Under the pieces are notes generated by a model. The model was not told the origin of the DNA. It saw only the letters and a program-made list of their open reading frames with translations, and ran no database searches. DNA of 64,000 nucleotides from assembly GCF_005889725.1 (NCBI RefSeq), contig NZ_VCKX01000032.1, positions 1 to 64,000 on the forward strand, given 5' to 3'. Position 1 is the stretch's first letter. Each line of letters opens with the position of its first letter. Both the position numbers and the translations under genes were made by a program. Source of the DNA: Nonomuraea zeae (lineage in GTDB: Bacteria; Actinomycetota; Actinomycetes; Streptosporangiales; Streptosporangiaceae). Positions 1 through 8,381 of the stretch are shown piece by piece.

Positions 1-58
1 CCGCGCGCACCAGCTCCACCATCTGCCGGCGAAACTCCGGCGGATAGTTGTTCGGCAC
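1..58 (-). CDS. IS3-family transposase OrfA, 5' end only (runs off left edge)
   Basis: Only the first 19 codons are inside the window. The GTG start at 58..56 opens VPNNYPPEFRRQMVELVRA, the usual beginning of the OrfA helix-turn-helix protein of actinobacterial IS3 elements. A good ribosome site (AAGGAG) lies about 6-8 bases before the start. The next ~50 bases contain a TGGACACC stretch and a GGCCCGG stretch like those near the ends of such elements, so the IS end probably falls near base 100-115. Whether the element is complete cannot be seen. Confidence 0.7.
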   Translation of the reverse strand, partial: MPNNYPPEFRRQMVELVRA

Positions 59-407
59 AGCAGACTCCTTCTTCCGGGAACCAGGGTTCCCCAGAGATCA
101 GGTGTCCACCAAACCGGGCCAACTCCACATGATCACTCAAGGCCATTTTGCTGTCCGTGAAACGATCAACCCGCCGCTCAGAACAACAATCTGGACGATA
201 AGAACAAGCTAAGGCGGAATGGCATGACCATCCGCTAGTTCCGATGACTCGATCACTTCACTCCCGTCACGATGGAAGCGTCCACACCATGCCCGCCTCA
301 ACCCAGGACAGCAGGCACCAGAGGAGGCACGGACAGCACGGCAAACGCATCGGTGAAGCTGGCCGTCTTCTCTAAGCGCCCGTCAACGTACGCTTCTCCG
401 GCACCAG

Positions 408-1319
408 ATGGTGAGGAACATGTCCATACTCCACGAGCAGATCGCGATACTCGCCCTCGTCAAGACGACAGACGGGCCCTGGCATCACATCTCTCGCCTC
501 GTCCAGTCCCACGGCAGCGCAGCGCGACTCACCGCCGGCGACTTCGCACATCTCCGAGAGGAGTACCTTGCTCGAGCCACCGCTCTGGTCGCCCGCCTTG
601 ACCCTGACGACATGGGCTGGGCCGAAAGGCTCATCGCGGCCACCACAGACCAAGACACACAACTGATCACAGTTCTGGAAGAGAAGTATCCGAGCAACCT
701 CGATTTTGCGCCCAACCTGCAACCCTTCTTGTGGATTCGTGGGCAGTTGCAAGCTGACGACGATCGGGCCGTGACCATCGTCGGCGACGGGGAGCACGCC
801 GACGCTCAAGCAAGCGAGGCGGCTACCGCTCTCGCCCGCACTGGCCTGACCCTCGTGGCAGGCCTGGCGTCCGCCGTGGACGCGGTTGTCCACGAGGCCG
901 CCCTCGCCGCGGGTGGCCGCACAATCGCGGCTCTGGATCATGGCATCTCGGTGCCACCCCGCCCTGAAAACGCCACTGTGGCCAAGGAGATAGCTGCAAG
1001 CGGAGCACTGGTCTCCCAGTTCTGGCCAAACGCCTCCACCACGGACGAGACGATCATGCTGTCGCGCATCGTGACCAGCGGCTTAGCTGAGGCCGTGTTC
1101 GTTGCCGACGGACATGAAGACGGCGTTGCGGCGGCTCAAACAGAGGTAGCACTCAAACAGGGCAAGCATGTGTTCGTACCTCAGCGGCTTCAGCAAGAAC
1201 AGCCATGGGTTGCCAGGCTGGGGTTCCGGGGAGGCATCACTGCCGTCCAGGACATTGACGACCTCTCTACTCAGGTCGTCAATCTCATAGATATGACCCG
1301 GCAATCGACCATTTTCTGA
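408..1319 (+). CDS. DprA/Smf-like Rossmann-fold protein
   Basis: A 303-residue protein with a DprA-type Rossmann domain: TIVGDGEHADAQASEAA, LARTGLTLVAGLASAVDAV, AALAAGGRTIAALDHGI and the late KQGKHVFVPQ segment follow the order in DprA (conserved S/G-R-G and G-I-D-x-x-A positions are altered). The first ~120 residues are a lineage-specific helical part. Classical DprA loads RecA on incoming single strands. This copy is outside a competence locus and only 2 bp upstream of a phosphoribosyltransferase gene, a pairing predicted elsewhere to act in immunity, so a nucleic-acid or nucleotide sensor role is plausible but inferred. An internal ATG at 420 (MSILHEQ), preceded by GTGAGG, is an equally likely start. 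Confidence 0.75.
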   Translation: MVRNMSILHEQIAILALVKTTDGPWHHISRLVQSHGSAARLTAGDFAHLREEYLARATALVARLDPDDMGWAERLIAATTDQDTQLITVLEEKYPSNLDFAPNLQPFLWIRGQLQADDDRAVTIVGDGEHADAQASEAATALARTGLTLVAGLASAVDAVVHEAALAAGGRTIAALDHGISVPPRPENATVAKEIAASGALVSQFWPNASTTDETIMLSRIVTSGLAEAVFVADGHEDGVAAAQTEVALKQGKHVFVPQRLQQEQPWVARLGFRGGITAVQDIDDLSTQVVNLIDMTRQSTIF

Positions 1320-1321
1320 TC

Positions 1322-2134
1322 ATGGGTGACGCCCGGGCGGTTACCGAGCGAATCATCCACGTGTACCGGAATGTCCCGGCAGAGGGCCCTGGAGTCTGCC
1401 GGATCTGCCATACGGGGCCGAACGACGCTCCAATTACCAAAGAGCCATGGTGGATTTGTTCCAGTTGCGATCGCACCACCCGAGGACTGTACCGCCACGC
1501 CAAGCAGGTAGTGCCCATCTCGTTATGCGTGCAAGACGATGGCGAGGGGGCGTTATACGCGGTCGTTGCCCGCAAGCGAAGCTTGGTCACGTCGAAAGGC
1601 AGGACGAAGCGCAGCACTGTGCTCGCCGCCACGATCGCCCGCTTCTACGAGGCGCACGCCTCATGCCTCAGCGAGCAGGCAGGCGGCCCTTTCACGCTGG
1701 TGACGACCATCCCCAGCACTCACCCCGACCCGCCGGCCAGGGCTCACATCCCGATGTCGGAGATCGCTACACACGTCGGCGCTCTGCAGCACCTCTACCA
1801 GCCAACCCTTCGCCCCAACTACGAGTGCACGCCGATACTCGCTGAACGGTGCTCCCACCCGGATGCCTTCCAGCCAACCGAGCCGATCAACCGTCTCAAC
1901 CACGCGAAGGTGTTGCTGCTCGATGATCTCTTCGTGTCCGGCGCACATATACAAAGCGCTGCGTCGGCGCTGTACCAAGCGGGGGCAGACATCGTAGTAG
2001 CCCTGGTAGTCGCCAGGTTGATCAAGCCGGGATTCAACCCACACCGCGCCCGCATCTGGGAGCAGGCTGAGAGCGAAAGGTTCAGCTTCGAGCGTTGCTG
2101 CCTGTGCGCTCCATCAGCCGACCGCACTGCCTAG
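1322..2134 (+). CDS. ComF-like phosphoribosyltransferase, partner of the DprA-like gene
   Basis: A 270-residue protein. The N-terminus has a four-cysteine zinc-ribbon-like part (CRICHTG and CSSC, residues ~25-50). The C-terminal half holds a type I phosphoribosyltransferase PRPP loop, VLLLDDLFVSGAHIQSA (about residues 199-215), where the two acidic residues and the small turn residues bind ribose-phosphate. A C-terminal CCLC may pair with the ribbon. ComF proteins have a zinc finger and PRTase in the same order. The start is 2 bp after the DprA-like stop, so the two are co-transcribed. Conserved DprA-PRTase pairs have been proposed as conflict systems; a competence role is the alternative, but no other com genes are nearby. 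Confidence 0.7.
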   Translation: MGDARAVTERIIHVYRNVPAEGPGVCRICHTGPNDAPITKEPWWICSSCDRTTRGLYRHAKQVVPISLCVQDDGEGALYAVVARKRSLVTSKGRTKRSTVLAATIARFYEAHASCLSEQAGGPFTLVTTIPSTHPDPPARAHIPMSEIATHVGALQHLYQPTLRPNYECTPILAERCSHPDAFQPTEPINRLNHAKVLLLDDLFVSGAHIQSAASALYQAGADIVVALVVARLIKPGFNPHRARIWEQAESERFSFERCCLCAPSADRTA

Positions 2135-2653
2135 GACTGTATCCATGCGAGTTGCCACAGCGGCTGACCAGTCGGCTCGGCAAAGCTGCCCTTGTTGCCA
2201 ATGTTAGCGACGTCCTCTGTCTGTTCTGGATGGCTGGACTAAGGCCGGACAGCTCGCCGAAATGGAAGCTCGTCCGAAACTCCGTAGCAGCGGATAAATC
2301 ACCCCGTCCACAGAGCGAGCCTAATTGTCGGCGGTGGACTGTAGCGTCATTCGTAGTACGGCTGCGAAAGCACTGTAACGCCGTCGTGGATTTCGTCCCG
2401 TCGCACATGAGGTTGAGCCCTTGACGACCACAGATCGTACCTTCCGCCGGTCCTCCGGCACCTATCGGGCCGGCGGACCGAGTTCGGCGTTCAACTTCCT
2501 ACCGATCAAGCTCACGGCGTCAGGGTTTCTGAGCCTGGATCCACGGATTCGAATCTGACGTAGCGGCAGTGAAATGAAACGAGGTGCCCTCCGATCTGGG
2601 AGGATGGGAGTTCTCTACGCTTCCAGCCACCGCAGTCAAAGGAAACCTCTGAA
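2135..2653. other. Gene-poor spacer between two candidate defence operons
   Basis: About 520 bases without a convincing gene. Codon bias is weak in all frames and the GC content is a little lower than around it. The only recognisable item is the transposase fragment that starts just after it. It separates the DprA/PRTase pair from the end of the convergent minus-strand cassette. Confidence 0.5.
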
Positions 2654-2797
2654 ATGCGATTCTCCCACGCCGCGAGCAAGACTCATGCACGCTTCGACGA
2701 TGAGTATGTGATCGCGTACGGCGGGCTGGCGAACTCTCTGAGGCCGCTCAGCGATGTGGACGCCCAGGAAGATTTCCACCTGCACCGTTCTGCATGA
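2654..2797 (+). pseudogene. N-terminal fragment resembling an IS1380-family transposase
   Basis: A short frame from ATG 2654 reads MRFSHAASKTHARFDDEY and then VIAYGGLANSLRPL. This matches the pattern at the start of IS1380 transposases (SH..., then FDD, then a GLxxxxxL stretch). After about 35 codons the similarity stops and the frame runs into the last codons of the opposing 728-aa gene, ending at 2797. I read it as the surviving tip of an inserted element whose remainder was deleted. The assignment rests on a short pattern only. Confidence 0.4.
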
Positions 2798-4934
2798 GCA
2801 CCTGTTCGATGGCTTGTTGATACACGGGCCATCCGTGCTCGTGGCCGCCGGCCCAATCCCATTCGTGACGATCTCCCCCGAATTCTTTGATCTCAGGTGC
2901 GCGCCCCAGGGCCTCGGCGATCTGAAGGTAGGTAACACTGGCCGCGGCCAGGTGGGCTTTCTGACGGCACGAGTTCGCGAGCGGCGACCCCGGATTCTTC
3001 ATGACCTCATCGAACGGCAACCCGCCCAGAGCGGCGTAGACGGCGTCGACGAAATCGTGCGCAGCGCCGGGAAGGAGATCGATTCGCCGTGACGTGGCTG
3101 GTGCTCGTTCCCCGATGGCCGCGTAGAGGCTGGCCAGATCCCCGTTGAACCAGTGATTGGCCGCCGTGCCAGCGAACCGCGCGAACTGCTTGTACGTCGG
3201 GAGCCTGCCATAGGCGGCGACGAACCTGTTCAGCTCGTAGGAGACCTCGGTCAACTCGCTCTTCCATCGGTGTTCGAGATATTCGGCCAGGTACCGATGG
3301 CTCCATCCCTGCCGATGACGCGTGATGATGTCCTTCAGTATTTCGAAGCCGGCACGGCGCTCGCCGATGACGACGCCCGTGGAGATGCCCGTTCGGCCCG
3401 CGTTCGCGTTCTGCTGGTGTGAATACACCGGCTGTGGCTCCCCGAGGTAGCGCTCGGCATGTTCGAGTTCGTCGAAGAGGCTGAGGTGGATGGGCGTACC
3501 GGCCTGTTCAAGTTCGTTCAGGTGGCGGCGGTAGTAGGAGCGCAAGCCCGGAAGGGTGGTGCGGGAGGTCGGGCCCTCACAGACGAACCAGGCCGTGAGC
3601 GCGACACCGTGCCAGAACGTGGCGGCGATGCCCAGGGTCTCGGCCATGAGCCTGTGCGGGTAGGGCTCGCTTACGATCGTCTCCGGCCAGCGCGGCAGGA
3701 TGACGCCGTCCCAGAGGCGATCCACTTCCTCCACCAGATCTGGTGACAGGAGCCAGCGGTAGAGCTGCCGGATGGGTCCGAATCCGGCCTTGATCGCATA
3801 CGGGCCGTCCTCGATCAGACCCCACAACGGGTGCATACCGGGTGCCTGGTGGGCATGGACAACGTCGAATTGCGACCACCATCGCCGCAGGACATCGACG
3901 CGCTGCTCCACGGGAGATACGGAGCTCCCCTGGCCTAGGAAGGCCGCGAGCATGGCCTCAACATCGCTGACGTCGATACCCTGCTGAGCCGCGACGGCTT
4001 CGGCCTTGGCTGACCCTCCGACAAACAACTTCGTCTCCGGCAGAGCGGTGACGATCTCCTCGCCCGGCCCTGGCGGCATCTCCACATAGTCCAGGTAGGA
4101 CAGCCAGTCACCACCGAAGTAGGCGCTCAACACCGGCTGAAGGGCCTTGGTGAGCACCGTGCGCGCCAGCGGTGTCCCGCTCCGCGACTTCTTCACCGTG
4201 GCGCTGATCAGCGCCTGGATGCGTGCGGCGCGGAATCGTGCGGCCACCTGAAGCGGATCGGCTCGGGTCAGCTCATCGAGCAGGACGAGTCTGGCCCGTA
4301 CCTGCCCCCCACGATCGAGGTGGCTCCAGCCCGCACCATAGGCGAAGACGCGGCTCTGCGAGGTGAGGGCCAGGCCCATGGCTGCGTACTTGGCCGTGAT
4401 CTGGGCCCAAGTCTCCTCCTGCTCAGAGCCCGGCTTCGTTGAGCCTGTCGCCCGGACCGTGATCGGCGCCATGAGGTCGTCAAACAAGGGAATGAGCAGC
4501 GACCATGCCGCCAGGGCATCCGGTGCGGCACCGAGATGCACGCGGGCCACCTCGTCGGTGGCGAGCGTGATGGCATGCCAGGGATGGTGGCGGAGGTTCG
4601 CGGGCAGGTTGAGTACGCCCGCCTTGAGGGACAGCTGCTCGGTCAGGTACCAAGCGCCTCTTTGCTGCTGCGTGGAGAGGTTGTACGTCTCCCGCACGAG
4701 GGCCTGTTCCTGTCGGGTCAGGCTGTTCAGGGCCAGTGTGTCGCTGTTCTTGGAACCTTTCGGTCCTGCGACAACGGATATCGGGCGGTGACCCGCAAGA
4801 GCGGTCACAAGTACGTTCGCCACCAACTGATCGATCTCCGCGAACCTCGAGCTCCGGCCGGTGTCACGTTCCAGCCGCAGGAACTGGTCGGGATCCGCCG
4901 TCGCGAGCTCGGATGCGAATGGGTGCTCACCCAT
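2748..4934 (-). CDS. 728-aa protein of unknown function, third gene of a nuclease-helicase cassette
   Basis: I do not recognise the family. The protein is soluble, without signal peptide or membrane segments, rich in Leu/Ala helices, with aromatic-rich C-terminal motifs (NHWFNGDLASLYAAIG near residue 595; HEWDWAGGHEHGWP near 690). No nuclease or ATPase motif is obvious. Its ATG overlaps the stop of the helicase gene by 8 bases (ATGGGTGA), so translation is coupled and the products probably work together. The C-terminus lies at the junction with a transposase fragment, so the last residues may not be native. Tight coupling to a nuclease-helicase next to other defence genes suggests a subunit of an anti-phage complex; that is inference. 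Confidence 0.75.
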   Translation of the reverse strand: MGEHPFASELATADPDQFLRLERDTGRSSRFAEIDQLVANVLVTALAGHRPISVVAGPKGSKNSDTLALNSLTRQEQALVRETYNLSTQQQRGAWYLTEQLSLKAGVLNLPANLRHHPWHAITLATDEVARVHLGAAPDALAAWSLLIPLFDDLMAPITVRATGSTKPGSEQEETWAQITAKYAAMGLALTSQSRVFAYGAGWSHLDRGGQVRARLVLLDELTRADPLQVAARFRAARIQALISATVKKSRSGTPLARTVLTKALQPVLSAYFGGDWLSYLDYVEMPPGPGEEIVTALPETKLFVGGSAKAEAVAAQQGIDVSDVEAMLAAFLGQGSSVSPVEQRVDVLRRWWSQFDVVHAHQAPGMHPLWGLIEDGPYAIKAGFGPIRQLYRWLLSPDLVEEVDRLWDGVILPRWPETIVSEPYPHRLMAETLGIAATFWHGVALTAWFVCEGPTSRTTLPGLRSYYRRHLNELEQAGTPIHLSLFDELEHAERYLGEPQPVYSHQQNANAGRTGISTGVVIGERRAGFEILKDIITRHRQGWSHRYLAEYLEHRWKSELTEVSYELNRFVAAYGRLPTYKQFARFAGTAANHWFNGDLASLYAAIGERAPATSRRIDLLPGAAHDFVDAVYAALGGLPFDEVMKNPGSPLANSCRQKAHLAAASVTYLQIAEALGRAPEIKEFGGDRHEWDWAGGHEHGWPVYQQAIEQVLMQNGAGGNLPGRPHR

Positions 4935-6969
4935 GAGTGCTCCTCATGACCGCCACGAACTGCTCGAATGGTCGTGGTTCCGATGTTTGCGCCACATATT
5001 TGGCGTAGGCCTGGGCCATCGCATGCAGCCGCCGCTCCTCCACGCGAGCCTCAATGCTCATCGGCGTGTGCAGGAACTGCTCTCGTGTGTTTCCCTCCTC
5101 ATGGAGGACGCTGGCCTGCACCCGATCCTCAGACGGCCACCCACCCGGCGAGCTGCCGCCACGATCAGGAACCGGCGCGTCGCCAAAGTCGTCGGCATCG
5201 GGCGGCCGGGGATCCATGTCGTTCTCGGCCCGTAGGGTCTCGAGGTGTTCATCAAGGCCGAGCTCTCCGTGATACACCAGGTCGAGATGCTGTTCCTGGC
5301 GCCGCGCGCGGAGTTCAGGATGCTGTACGACCCGGATGCCGCGCCCCACAAGCTGGTAGAACTCGCCAAAACTGCCGTATGGCCGCATCGGGACCACGAT
5401 GGCGATGGGTGGCAGGTCGTAGCCCTGGCCGAGCATCTTCATCTGCACTACCGCTTGCAGCGTCCCCGCCTCGCCTTCGTAGCGGGCCCTGACCGCGGCG
5501 ATCTCGGAGTCGGACATGGAGTGGTGAAGCACACTGGCGGCGATGCCATGGGCGTTTGCGATGCGTGCGATCTGCTCCGCGTGCCGTTTGCCCAGCGCAG
5601 CGAACAACACCCGGGGACGGAGGGGCGCGAGGGCCCGGATCTGGACCTCCAGGCACCTACAAACACACTCCATCACCTTGCGTATCGGTTCCTCCGAGGT
5701 CGCGGTGATCTGCGCGACCTTGCGCTCGTCTTCCAGAACCTCCAGCAAAGCGTCCTTGCCGACGACGCGCTCGCGAAGGCCGTCCGGCCAGACGATCTCG
5801 TACTCCGTCTGTCCCACCTCCGGGCTGAATCGCTGTGCGCGCAGGTGCTTGGCGTGCCCGTCCGCGATCGAATCGATCAGCCGGTAGCGATAGACCACGT
5901 CAGCGGTCACCGGCCGTCCGTCACCGCGGCTGAAGCAGGCCGACATCAGCAGCCGGCGGGCATGCGGGAAATGCGCGAAGAGCCGCCGGTACGACTCTGC
6001 GGCCGCGATGTGCGCCTCATCGATCACGATGAAGTCGATGTCGTCCGGGGCGAGCTTGCCGAGCAGCCCGCTCTCACCGAGAGAGTGAAAGTTCGTGACA
6101 ATTACTTCGGCGCGCAGCAGGCGTTCCCGGGAAACGGCGCGGATGGCGCCCTGTGCTCGGTCGAGCACCTCGACGACGGGCGGCCGGAGGCCAGCGATGA
6201 GAGGGCCACCCGGAAGCGTGAACAGCACGTTGCCCGCCATCGACGCGTCAAGCGCCCGGGCGAAGGTGCCTCTGATCACACGCCCTGGTGTGACGATCAG
6301 CGCCCGCCGCCGGGCGAAGGCAAGCGTGGCGGCGACGCCCAGCGCCGTCTTGCCGGCACCCACGGACATCACACAGGCGGCGTTGACCTGCCCCCGCCGG
6401 TAGTAGTTGGCCAGCGCCACAATGGCCTCGCTCTGGCATTGGCGCAACGGCTCCAGAGTCAGGCGCTCCCGTACCTGGTCGAAATAGCTCCGCTCGACCA
6501 CCTGTGGCCGGGCGGGGGGCGTGATGATCGCCAGTGGCGTCGTGCCCATATCGTCAGGGATCGGAACGATGGGCTGCGCGATGAGGTATGTAGCCAAGAG
6601 AGGGTCGTCACGCAGAACGCGCTGGAGCTGCTCGACGCACAACCTGGTGTTTCGGCGGATCATCTCGTACGAGAACCGCAGCACGGTATAGCGCAACCCG
6701 ACCAGGTGATTCTGCCGAATCCTGTCGTGCAGGAAAGCCGTCCTGTCGCTGTGGTACGCGAACCCGTCCAGTTCGATCGCAACACGCAGTCGTGACCCCG
6801 TCAGCAGGAAGTCCAGGCGATAATCATGGCCATCGGCCGCCACCGGGTGCTGCCCGCTCACGTGCTGTGCGATTCCCTTGGTCGCTGCGAAGCTGAGCAC
6901 CCACTTGACGAAGGCGTTCTCAAGAAAAGAGTCGCCCCGGATCAGATCGACCAGACGGGCCACCTTCAT
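4927..6969 (-). CDS. Vsr/DUF559-type nuclease fused to a DEAH-box superfamily 2 helicase
   Basis: A 680-residue fusion. Residues ~45-120 look like a PD-(D/E)xK/Vsr-type nuclease: YRLDFLL, then VAIELDGFAYH, then a region ending RYTVLRFSYEMI, matching the D...ExD spacing of DUF559 proteins. Residues ~190-590 are a helicase: SVGAGKTALGV (Walker A), FIVIDEAHIAAAE (DEAH), SACFSRGDG (motif III region) and QLVGRGIRV (motif VI). The start overlaps the stop of the preceding small gene (ATGA) and the 3' end overlaps the 728-aa gene, giving a three-gene coupled operon. Expected role: ATP-driven movement on DNA with cleavage. Target and trigger are unknown. Confidence 0.85.
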   Translation of the reverse strand: MKVARLVDLIRGDSFLENAFVKWVLSFAATKGIAQHVSGQHPVAADGHDYRLDFLLTGSRLRVAIELDGFAYHSDRTAFLHDRIRQNHLVGLRYTVLRFSYEMIRRNTRLCVEQLQRVLRDDPLLATYLIAQPIVPIPDDMGTTPLAIITPPARPQVVERSYFDQVRERLTLEPLRQCQSEAIVALANYYRRGQVNAACVMSVGAGKTALGVAATLAFARRRALIVTPGRVIRGTFARALDASMAGNVLFTLPGGPLIAGLRPPVVEVLDRAQGAIRAVSRERLLRAEVIVTNFHSLGESGLLGKLAPDDIDFIVIDEAHIAAAESYRRLFAHFPHARRLLMSACFSRGDGRPVTADVVYRYRLIDSIADGHAKHLRAQRFSPEVGQTEYEIVWPDGLRERVVGKDALLEVLEDERKVAQITATSEEPIRKVMECVCRCLEVQIRALAPLRPRVLFAALGKRHAEQIARIANAHGIAASVLHHSMSDSEIAAVRARYEGEAGTLQAVVQMKMLGQGYDLPPIAIVVPMRPYGSFGEFYQLVGRGIRVVQHPELRARRQEQHLDLVYHGELGLDEHLETLRAENDMDPRPPDADDFGDAPVPDRGGSSPGGWPSEDRVQASVLHEEGNTREQFLHTPMSIEARVEERRLHAMAQAYAKYVAQTSEPRPFEQFVAVMRSTHG

Positions 6970-7559
6970 CGCCCCTCTGCGTCGAGTGCGGCCACTTTCG
7001 CCTCCAAGTCCGCGCGCCGGTAACTCTCCCCGAACCGCTGGGCCCGGCGGCTCACCGCCACGGCGTCGCGAAGCGCGCCCTCGGTCTCCAGAAGCTTCAT
7101 CCAGACCTCCACCGACGCGAGCCGAGCAAACCCTTGTGCCGGATCCGCTTCATCGATCGCGACAGCATGCGGGACCGCCTCTATCAGGCCGAGGTCGAGG
7201 GCGGCGAACACCTCAACGAACTGCAGCCCCTCAGGCGCCGATCGGCGCCGCGACCACAACTGCTTGATGGCGCCTTGCAAGAGGAAGTGGTAGTCCGACG
7301 CGATGCCCGGAAGTTCCACTCCTTCCCACACCCAGCGAACGAGCCCGTTCGTGTCCATGTGTTTGGTGTCGGCGAAGGCGCGGCGGTGGGCCGGGGAAGC
7401 GCTGGTTCCGCCCTCCGGGGTCGGCCAGTACAGGTACCGGGAACCGCGCTCCTGGCGAGGCCGTACATGAGCATCCGGCAGCCGGGAGCGGTCGATGTCA
7501 GGGCTGCCGGTGAACCCTATGCCTAAGATGTCCGCCATCCGCGTGTACCACCGTGCCAC
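6966..7559 (-). CDS. About 197-aa protein of unknown function, first gene of the nuclease-helicase cassette
   Basis: Unrecognised, cytoplasmic, without clear enzyme motifs. A WPTPEGG segment comes early and the last third is a long amphipathic, Arg/Glu-rich helix (RRAQRFGESYRRADLEAKVAAL) that could bind a partner or DNA. I chose GTG at 7559..7557 because GGAGGGGG sits 6 bases upstream; the open frame continues to an ATG at 7583, and the ATG at 7538 (MADILGIGFTG) is another option. Its stop overlaps the helicase start (ATGA). As first gene it could be a recognition or regulatory subunit; this is positional inference only. Confidence 0.7.
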   Translation of the reverse strand: MARWYTRMADILGIGFTGSPDIDRSRLPDAHVRPRQERGSRYLYWPTPEGGTSASPAHRRAFADTKHMDTNGLVRWVWEGVELPGIASDYHFLLQGAIKQLWSRRRSAPEGLQFVEVFAALDLGLIEAVPHAVAIDEADPAQGFARLASVEVWMKLLETEGALRDAVAVSRRAQRFGESYRRADLEAKVAALDAEGR

Positions 7560-7583
7560 CGGTCGCCCCCTCCACCTGCGCAT

Positions 7584-8060
7584 GCACAGTCAGCGAGGAG
7601 ATCATCGCCTGGAAAGCGTCGAGTGTTACGGCGGCGGCCCCGCCGGCCAAAAGTGCGTTTGCGTGACCCTGCGTCCAGTGTGATGTTGGGCGGCGGCTTC
7701 TATGCGACATCGTCCGATCTCGGCCATCAAGGGGGTGAACACAGACAGTACGGTTGACATACGGCATTTCGGCCGAGAGGCGAACGAGCCATCCACTCCA
7801 TCTCGCGCCTGGCGACCCCATCCCCACCCCAGACCTTCCACAACGCCTCTTGGAGACGCGGGCTGAGCGCGCCGATTCCTACAGAGACCCGCATCTGAAG
7901 AGCGGGAACGTCTCGGAAGGATCCGGCCGCGAGTATCGTTTTGACCAGGCCAAACGGCCCTCAAACGATGGGCGATGGGAGGTCCTTGCCGAGGTGCCAA
8001 TGTACAGTGAGCAGCAACCCATATCGCCCATCAGGAGACATGTTGGACTCGAAACGACTC
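7584..8060. other. Gene-free stretch with left-flank module of the first tRNA-end repeat
   Basis: No credible gene. From about 7868 to 7965 it carries a sequence (ACCCGCATCTGAAGAGCGGG, then ...GACCAGGCCAAAC) that recurs before the second copy (about 15835-15920) and the third copy (about 27218-27305) of the tRNA-end repeat, at similar distance. It thus behaves as part of the junctions between integrated segments. Confidence 0.5.
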
Positions 8061-8275
8061 GAGCTATCCTAAGCGGGTGCCGCAGGTTCGAATCCTGCCG
8101 GGGGCGCTCACCTAGATCGGCATTTCAGGCTCCTGACCTGCTGTTTCACAGCCGCAGGTCGTTTTATTTTGCGCCCTTGATAGGCAGCGGACGGTGCCCG
8201 CATGCAGTCGTAAGACCATGATCAGGGGATATATGCGGGATGGTCTTGAAAGCGTTTCCCCAGGTCAAACAGAGT
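8061..8275 (+). repeat. tRNA-Arg(CCU) 3'-half repeat, copy 1, with conserved right flank
   Basis: Bases 8061-8106 reproduce the anticodon-loop-to-acceptor part of a tRNA-Arg (slightly decayed anticodon part, intact T-arm GCAGGTTCGAATCCTGC, then CGGGGGC). No 5' half is present. It is followed by a terminator-like hairpin and by about 100 bases (ATAGGCAGCGGACGGTGCCC onward to CCCCAGGTC) that recur after copies 2 and 3, and partly after copy 4. This is the form expected of an attachment-site scar from an element that integrates into the 3' end of a tRNA gene. Confidence 0.75.
8135..8170 (+). terminator. Terminator-like hairpin after tRNA-end copy 1
   Basis: GACCTGCTG ... CAGCCGCAGGTC forms a slightly imperfect stem and is followed by GTTTTATTTT. 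The same element in better condition follows copies 2 and 3, so it is probably the original terminator of the tRNA-Arg gene copied with the attachment site. Confidence 0.65.
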
Positions 8276-8381
8276 AGTGGGCCATCCGAGCGCCCGACAA
8301 CCTGCTCAGGCCGCCTCCCTGCTGTGCTGGGCGCACGAGAAGGCTCAGTACCGAGTCCCGACCCCGCCTGCAGGCAAAGGT

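Noticed and set aside
5245-6795. 516-codon + strand open frame opposite the nuclease-helicase gene
   Set aside because: Antisense shadow of a gene with clear helicase motifs; its own translation has no family features.
8061-8110. A complete tRNA-Arg gene at the repeat copies
   Set aside because: Each copy begins at the anticodon arm; no acceptor 5' strand or D-arm is found upstream, so they are partial copies only.
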